This document shows positions 8,101-11,747 of a stretch of DNA of 11,747 nt, one piece after another (position 1 is the first letter of the stretch; every line of letters starts with the position of its first letter). Under the pieces are notes generated by a model. That model worked only from the letters and a program-made list of their open reading frames with translations, did not search any database and was not told the DNA's origin. Position numbers and translations under genes: made by a program. This DNA comes from Streptomyces katrae. GTDB lineage: Bacteria; Actinomycetota; Actinomycetes; Streptomycetales; Streptomycetaceae. Location: positions 1-11,747 of the forward strand of contig NZ_JZWV01000697.1 of the NCBI RefSeq assembly GCF_000966975.1, written 5' to 3'.

Positions 8101-9700
8101 GCGGGTTGGTGACCTGCGCGAAGAGCTGGGTGAAGTAGTCGAAGAGCAGCCGGGGGCGCTCGGAGAGGGCCGCGATCGGGGAGTCCGTGCCCATGGAACC
8201 GAGCGGCTCGCCGCCCGTGCGGGCCATGGGGGCGAGGATGACGCGCAGCTCTTCCTCGGTGTAGCCGAAGGTCTGCTGGCGGCGGGTGACCGAGGCGTGG
8301 GTGTGGACGATGTGCTCGCGCTCGGGCAGGTCCGTCAGCTCGATCTCGCCGGTCTCCAGCCAGTCCGCGTACGGGGCGGCGGAGGCGAGCTCGTCCTTGA
8401 TCTCGTCGTCCTCGATGATCCGCTTCTGGGCGGTGTCGACGAGGAACATCTTGCCGGGCTGGAGGCGGCCCTTGCGGACGACCTTGGCCGGGTCGATGTC
8501 AAGGACGCCGACCTCGGAGCCGAGGACGACGAGGCCGTCGTCGGTGACCCAGTAGCGGCCGGGGCGCAGACCGTTGCGGTCGAGGACCGCGCCGACCTGG
8601 GTGCCGTCGGTGAAGGTGACGCAGGCGGGGCCGTCCCAGGGCTCCATCATCGTGGAGTGGTACTGGTAGAACGCGCGGCGGGCCGGGTCCATGGAGGTGT
8701 GGTTCTCCCACGCCTCCGGGATCATCATCAGCACGCTGTGCGGCAGCGAGCGGCCGCCGAGGTGGAGCAGCTCCAGGACCTCGTCGAAGGAGGCGGAGTC
8801 GGAGGCGTCCGGGGTGCAGATCGGGAAGATGCGGTCCAGGGCGGCCTCGCCGAAGGCGGAGGTGGCCAGCTGGGACTCGCGGGCCTTCATCCAGTTCCGG
8901 TTGCCCTTGACCGTGTTGATCTCGCCGTTGTGCGCGACGAAGCGGTACGGGTGGGCGAGCGGCCAGGACGGGAAGGTGTTCGTCGAGAACCGGGAGTGGA
9001 CCAGGGCGAGCGCCGAGGCGAAGCGGCGGTCGGAGAGGTCCGGGAAGAAGGGCTCCAGCTGGCCGGTGGTCAGCATGCCCTTGTAGACGATGGTGCGGGC
9101 GGAGAGCGAGGGGAAGTAGACCCCGGCCTCGCGCTCGGCGCGCTTGCGCAGGACGAACGCCTTGCGGTCCAGCTCGATGCCGGTGCTGCCGTTGCTGACG
9201 AACAGCTGGGAGAAGGCGGGCATCGTGGTGCGGGCCCCGTTGCCGAGCAGGTCGGGGGTGACCGGCACCTCGCGCCAGCCGAGGACCGTCAGGTTCTCCT
9301 CGGCGGCGATGGCCTCGATCTGTTCCACGGCGACGGCCTGTGCGGAGCCGTCGGCGGGGAGGAAGGCGATGCCGACGGCGTACGCGCCGGCTTCGGGGAG
9401 CTCGAATCCGGCGACTTCGCGCAGGAAGGCGTCCGGGACCTGGGACAGGATGCCGGCGCCGTCGCCGGAGTCCGGCTCGGAGCCGGTGGCGCCGCGGTGC
9501 TCGAGGTTCCGCAGGACGGTCAGGGCCTGCTCGACGAGTGTGTGGGTGGCCTCGCCGGTGAGGTTCGCCACGAATCCGACGCCGCAGGCGTCCTTCTCGT
9601 TGCGCGGGTCGTACATGCCCTGCTGGGCGGGGCGACCGTCCATGGGCGACCAGGCGGTGGTGCTGGGGCCGGTCGCGGAGTGCGTGGATGCGGAACGCAT
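5105..9700 (-). CDS. gltB: Glutamate synthase (NADPH) large subunit
   Basis: 1531 residues, normal length. Domains in order: a propeptide of about 38 residues; class II glutamine amidotransferase starting at C39 (ACGVGF), which should become the N-terminal catalytic Cys after cleavage, with HNGE at 257-260; a central linking domain; the FMN-binding synthase barrel with GHDGGTGAS at 1059-1067; the [3Fe-4S] Cys set C1136, C1142 and C1147 in [15 protein letters not shown]; and a Gly-rich C-terminal beta-helix around 1290-1440, including GCEYMTGG from G1405. The amidotransferase releases ammonia from glutamine, which is channelled to 2-oxoglutarate. The ATG at 9700 has GGGAG 5 nt upstream and gives a propeptide of usual length; an ATG 19 codons later would halve it. 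First gene of the gltBD unit, with a possible GlnR site in its leader. Confidence 0.98.
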   Translation of the reverse strand: MRSASTHSATGPSTTAWSPMDGRPAQQGMYDPRNEKDACGVGFVANLTGEATHTLVEQALTVLRNLEHRGATGSEPDSGDGAGILSQVPDAFLREVAGFELPEAGAYAVGIAFLPADGSAQAVAVEQIEAIAAEENLTVLGWREVPVTPDLLGNGARTTMPAFSQLFVSNGSTGIELDRKAFVLRKRAEREAGVYFPSLSARTIVYKGMLTTGQLEPFFPDLSDRRFASALALVHSRFSTNTFPSWPLAHPYRFVAHNGEINTVKGNRNWMKARESQLATSAFGEAALDRIFPICTPDASDSASFDEVLELLHLGGRSLPHSVLMMIPEAWENHTSMDPARRAFYQYHSTMMEPWDGPACVTFTDGTQVGAVLDRNGLRPGRYWVTDDGLVVLGSEVGVLDIDPAKVVRKGRLQPGKMFLVDTAQKRIIEDDEIKDELASAAPYADWLETGEIELTDLPEREHIVHTHASVTRRQQTFGYTEEELRVILAPMARTGGEPLGSMGTDSPIAALSERPRLLFDYFTQLFAQVTNPPLDAIREELVTSLLSSIGPQSNLLEPTAASCRSVTLPFPVIDNDELAKLIHINADGDMPGMKAATLSGLYRVSGGGDALAARIEEIRAEADAAIAAGARLIVLSDRHSDAEHAPIPSLLLTSAVHHHLIATKQRTQVGLLVEAGDVREVHHVALLIGYGAAAVNPYLAMESVEDLLRAGTFIEGIEPEKAIKNLIYALGKGVLKVMSKMGISTVASYRGAQVFEAVGLNEEFVDTYFSGTATKIGGAGLDVIAKEVAARHAKAYPVSGIAATHRALEIGGEYQWRREGEPHLFDPETVFRLQHATRNRRYDIFRKYTDRVNEQSERLMTLRGLFGFKSDRPSISIDEVEPVSEIVKRFSTGAMSYGSISKEAHETLAIAMNQLGGKSNTGEGGEDPERLYDPARRSSIKQVASGRFGVTSEYLVNADDIQIKMAQGAKPGEGGQLPGHKVYPWVAKTRHSTPGVGLISPPPHHDIYSIEDLAQLIHDLKNANPAARIHVKLVSEVGVGTVAAGVSKAHADVVLISGHDGGTGASPLTSLKHAGGPWELGLAETQQTLLLNGLRDRIVVQTDGQLKTGRDVVIAALLGAEEFGFATAPLVVSGCIMMRVCHLDTCPVGVATQNPVLRDRFSGKPEFVVNFFEFIAEEVREILAELGFRTIEEAVGHAELLDTSKAVTHWKAQGLDLEPLFHVPDLPEGAVRHALVEQDHGLEKALDNELIELAADALNAETAEAAQPVRAQVAIRNINRTVGTMLGHHVTKKFGGAGLPDNTIDLTFTGSAGQSFGAFLPKGITLRLEGDANDYVGKGLSGGRIVVRPDRGADHLAEYSTIAGNTIGYGATGGEMFLRGRTGERFCVRNSGALVVSEGVGDHGCEYMTGGTAVVLGETGRNFAAGMSGGVAYVIDLDPRQVNSGNAEAVEAPSDEDKQWLHDVVRRHEEETGSTVAAKLLADWDAAAARFSKIIPTTYKAVLAAKDAAELAGLSESETTEKMMEAATHG

Positions 9701-10044
9701 CGGCTCTCCCGTCGTCGTCGTGGCAAATGTGCTGGCCGAGGGACGACGTTGGCCCTCTGCGAAATTTCGTGCAGGTTACATGATGACTGCAATTCCGAGA
9801 AGCGGATATTGCGTTCCAGCATGCGGACACCGCACGAGGCCGAAAGAAGGGACCTTCGGTGGGCTGCGGAGGGTGGAGCGAGCTTGGAAGCTTTCCGCGA
9901 ATACGGCTCGGGATGAAGGCCCCGGCGCGAAACGGGCATCTTTGCCCGACGCCCTGGTCTGATGCCCGGCGGCAACGGAAGTGAAACCACCGGATCCGGG
10001 ACTACTTATGTTACGTCCTGCATAGTGTCTCACTCCCGGGCCTC
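9701..10044 (-). promoter_or_regulatory. gltB promoter and leader region
   Basis: 344 bp between the VIT-family gene stop and gltB, with no credible gene. The part nearest gltB (about 9757-9815) is AT-richer than its surroundings and probably contains the promoter. It carries a candidate GlnR half-box (9764-9779) and the perfect palindrome CGAAATTTCG (9760-9769). Nearer the gene, GAGGG (9738-9742) can pair with CCCTC (9753-9757). Further upstream CCGGATCCGG (9990-9999) is a 10-bp palindrome. No strong terminator for the VIT-family gene is evident, so some read-through into gltB is possible. I could not fix -35 and -10 boxes confidently; TTGCAG followed by TGTAAC on the minus strand is the best guess region. 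Confidence 0.55.
9764..9779 (-). promoter_or_regulatory. Candidate GlnR binding half-box upstream of gltB
   Basis: On the minus strand the bases read GTAAC, six bases (CTGCAC), then GAAAT. The known actinobacterial GlnR consensus is gTnAC-n6-GaAAc, so nine of the ten fixed positions fit (the last C is T). A second copy, usually expected 6 nt away, is not clear. It lies 64-79 nt before the gltB start and overlaps the CGAAATTTCG palindrome. GlnR is the global nitrogen regulator in these bacteria, so the location makes biological sense; binding is inferred. Confidence 0.45.
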
Positions 10045-10776
10045 TCAGCCTATGGCGCCGCCGATCCAGGTTCCCAGGACGTACGTCACACCGGCCGCGG
10101 CACCACCCAGGACAAGCTGGCGCATACCGCTGTACCACCAGGAGCGGGCCGTGACCCGGGCCACCACGGCGCCGCAGGCGAAGAGCCCGACGAGCGCCAG
10201 CAGCACGGCCGGCCACAGGGCGGTCGCCCCGAGCAGGTAGGGCAGTACGGGCAGCAGCGCGCCCAGCGCGAAGGAGCCGAAGGACGACGCGGCCGCCACC
10301 AGCGGCGAGGGCAGGTCGTCGGGGTCTATGCCGAGCTCCTCGCGGGCGTGGATCTCCAGCGCCTGCTCGGGGTCGCGGGACAGCTGCATGGCGACCTCGC
10401 GGGCCAGGGCGGGCTCGACCCCGCGCGAGACGTAGAGCTCGGCGAGCTCCTCCATCTCGTCGACCGGGTGCTTGCGCAGCTGCTGGCGCTCCACGTCGAG
10501 CTCGGCGAGGACCAGCTCGCGCTGCGAGGCGACGGAGGTGTATTCGCCGGCCGCCATCGAGAAGGCACCGGCGGCGAGACCGGCGAGACCGGTGATGACG
10601 ATGGTCGCGGGGGCCCCCGCGCCGCCCGCCACACCGGTCATCAGCGCGAGGTTGGAGACGAGCCCGTCCATGGCGCCGAAGACCGCCGGGCGCAGCCAGC
10701 CGCCGTTGACGTCGCGGTGGGTGTGGTTGTCGCGGTGGGCGGTGTGCAGCGGCGCTTGGGTGTCGATGATGGACAT
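10045..10776 (-). CDS. VIT1/CCC1-family membrane transporter (probable Fe2+/Mn2+)
   Basis: 243 residues, normal for bacterial VIT proteins. After a His-rich polar N-terminus (H11, H14, H18, H20) come the family signatures: RPAVFGAMDGLVSNLALMTG (29-48) in membrane helix 1, and GAFSMAAGEYTSVASQRE (70-87) in helix 2. A charged, Glu-rich stretch (about 88-155, including ELDVERQQL and DEMEELAELYVSRG) is the cytoplasmic metal-binding region in the family. Three more hydrophobic segments follow (about 159-180, 185-208 and 219-241). Relatives move ferrous iron or manganese out of the cytosol by proton exchange; substrate here is inferred. The ATG at 10776 has GGGGAG 9 nt upstream; the more upstream ATG at 10800 would place this site inside the gene. 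Same strand as gltB, 344 nt ahead. Confidence 0.92.
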   Translation of the reverse strand: MSIIDTQAPLHTAHRDNHTHRDVNGGWLRPAVFGAMDGLVSNLALMTGVAGGAGAPATIVITGLAGLAAGAFSMAAGEYTSVASQRELVLAELDVERQQLRKHPVDEMEELAELYVSRGVEPALAREVAMQLSRDPEQALEIHAREELGIDPDDLPSPLVAAASSFGSFALGALLPVLPYLLGATALWPAVLLALVGLFACGAVVARVTARSWWYSGMRQLVLGGAAAGVTYVLGTWIGGAIG

Positions 10777-10829
10777 GCGGCGTATCTCCCCTTTTCGCAT
10801 GAGTGGGTACGCGAAAGCGACGCGCAGCC

Positions 10830-10846
10830 GTGCCCTCCCCGGGCAC
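10830..10846. promoter_or_regulatory. Short hairpin in the divergent region
   Basis: GTGCCC (10830-10835) and GGGCAC (10841-10846) form a 6-bp stem with a 5-nt loop in the 270-bp space between the divergent VIT-family and ADP-ribosylglycohydrolase genes. It lies 54-70 nt upstream of the VIT-family start and could be an operator or leader hairpin. Low certainty. Confidence 0.25.
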
Positions 10847-11020
10847 TCCCCTGAACACCTCGAAACTACGCACGATTTACGGCCGCCGCCAGCAAGGAAG
10901 GCCGTACTTACCTGGGCTTTCGCGGGTCGGCGACCGGGTGACGGGGGTGTTCGGGGGGTGTTTCGCGGCGAGCGACAAACCACATGGCGTGGCACAAATC
11001 CCCCAGGGGCTCATGATGGG

Positions 11021-11040
11021 TCCCACTCACGTGGGAGAGG
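11021..11040 (+). promoter_or_regulatory. Shine-Dalgarno in a small hairpin before the ADP-ribosylglycohydrolase
   Basis: TCCCAC (11021-11026) can pair with GTGGGA (11031-11036) across a TCAC loop. The right arm overlaps the ribosome binding site GGAGAGG (11034-11040), which lies 6 nt before the ATG at 11047. The site supports the chosen start; the hairpin might limit translation, but six base pairs is modest. Confidence 0.35.
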
Positions 11041-11046
11041 CGCGCC

Positions 11047-11747
11047 ATGGGGCTGATCGCATGCAATCCGCAAGTCCTCCTGGAGCGGGCCAGGGGCGCG
11101 CTGCTCGGCCTCGCGGTGGGTGACGCGCTGGGCGCTCCCGCGGAGAACATGAAGCCTTCGCAGATCCGGGCCCGCTGGGGCCGCATCGAGGGCTTCGTGT
11201 CGGAGGACCCGGCGGGGACGGACGACACGGAGTACGCCATCTTCTCCGGTCTGCTGCTGGCCCGCCACGGTTCGGCGCTGACCGTCGCGCACGTGGAACG
11301 GGCCTGGCACCACTGGATCGCCGACCTGGACGAGGGGCCGTTCCGCGGGGCGGGCTTCTCGGAGCGGGGCACGCTGGAGAACCTCCGCCGGGGTCTGGCC
11401 GCGCCCATCTCGGCGCAGCACCGGCACGCCTGGTCGGACGGGCTGGCGATGCGGGCGGCCCCCTTCGGGGTGTTCGCGGCGGGCCGCCCGGCGGAGGCGG
11501 CGCGGCTGGTCGCCATCGACGGCACGGTCAGCCATGACGGGGAGGGCATCTACGGCGGCCAGGCGGTGGCCGCCGGGGTCGCCGCCGCGATGGCGGGCGG
11601 CTCCCCCGCCTCCGTGGTCTCGGCGGCCCTGTCCGTCATCCCGTCCGACTCCTGGACGGCCCGCTCCCTGCGGCGCGCGGTCACCGCGGCCCCGCGCGGG
11701 GAGCGGGCGGTGCGCTCGGCGGTGGTCATCGGCGGTTACCCGTGGAC
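11047..11747 (+). CDS. ADP-ribosylglycohydrolase (DraG family), C-terminus missing
   Basis: 233 codons plus two bases are visible; the gene leaves the right edge. Family enzymes remove ADP-ribose from modified proteins or small molecules using a di-magnesium site. Seen here: RARGALLGLAVGDALGAPAE (14-33), with the signature GDALGAP, then GTDDTEYAIFSGLLLA (about 57-72) where the TDDTE acids bind metal, and SHDGEGIYGGQAVAAGVAAAM (about 162-182), the second conserved block. The C-terminal acidic metal motif is beyond the edge. No signal peptide, so cytoplasmic. The ATG at 11047 has GGAGAGG 6 nt upstream. It is divergent from the VIT-family gene. The target is unknown: proteins, nucleosides or nucleic acids are all possible for this superfamily. 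Confidence 0.92.
   Translation, partial: MGLIACNPQVLLERARGALLGLAVGDALGAPAENMKPSQIRARWGRIEGFVSEDPAGTDDTEYAIFSGLLLARHGSALTVAHVERAWHHWIADLDEGPFRGAGFSERGTLENLRRGLAAPISAQHRHAWSDGLAMRAAPFGVFAAGRPAEAARLVAIDGTVSHDGEGIYGGQAVAAGVAAAMAGGSPASVVSAALSVIPSDSWTARSLRRAVTAAPRGERAVRSAVVIGGYPW

Noticed and set aside
5039..9916. Very long plus-strand open frame (1625 codons)
   Set aside because: It is antisense to gltB, has low-complexity Gly/Asp/Val/Ala-rich sequence and no domain; open antisense frames are common in GC-rich genes.
9520..9990. Minus-strand frame covering the gltB leader, considered as a leader peptide
   Set aside because: It continues into the gltB coding region in the wrong frame and turns into Arg/Pro-rich shadow sequence; no ribosome binding site stands out.
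10777..10995. Upstream extension of the VIT-family protein to give 316 residues
   Set aside because: The extension would swallow the GGGGAG site and adds non-family sequence; ATG 10776 gives the normal length.
1..11747. Mobile elements, CRISPR arrays, tRNA or rRNA genes, and a defence island
   Set aside because: I found no transposase or integrase frame, no regularly spaced repeats, no cloverleaf-like segment and no recognisable defence gene on either strand.

Overview
The window is chromosomal DNA from a high-GC actinomycete, almost certainly Streptomyces or a close relative. GC content is very high, codon third positions are mostly G or C, GTG is used as a start, and it carries typical streptomycete families: an XRE/DUF5753 regulator paired with DUF397, a secreted DUF1906 protein, and an actinobacterial gltBD pair. 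There are no rRNA or tRNA genes, insertion sequences or CRISPR arrays. I see no clearly new multi-gene system; most of the window is ordinary core chromosome with a small accessory-looking patch.

Layout. Positions 1-711 (minus) hold the N-terminal part of a secreted DUF1906 (Rv2525c-like) protein that runs off the left edge. Positions 712-1212 are a divergent intergenic stretch with adjacent palindromes, a triple TAAACNG repeat and a short coding-like remnant. Positions 1213-2369 (plus) hold a protein with a putative HExxE metal site and then a 62-residue charged protein with a strong ribosome binding site. A perfect 12-bp stem-loop at 2382-2413 separates these from a convergent minus-strand pair: the helix-turn-helix regulator (2607-3443) and the DUF397 protein (2419-2622), which overlap by 16 nt.

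A perfect 15-bp stem-loop at 3543-3586 closes the next minus-strand transcription unit, gltB (5105-9700) then gltD (3652-5112), the large and small subunits of NADPH glutamate synthase, overlapping by 8 nt. GltB and GltD convert glutamine plus 2-oxoglutarate to two glutamates, the second half of the GS-GOGAT ammonium assimilation route. The leader region 9701-10044 contains a candidate GlnR half-box 64-79 nt before the gltB start.

Upstream of it, also on the minus strand, is a VIT1/CCC1-family membrane transporter (10045-10776). Divergent from that and leaving the right edge is an ADP-ribosylglycohydrolase (DraG family, 11047 onward). The most testable ideas are GlnR control of gltBD, the HExxE protein as an uncharacterised metal-dependent enzyme, the overlapping regulator/DUF397 pair as a coupled module, and a possible link between the ADP-ribosylglycohydrolase and nitrogen metabolism.
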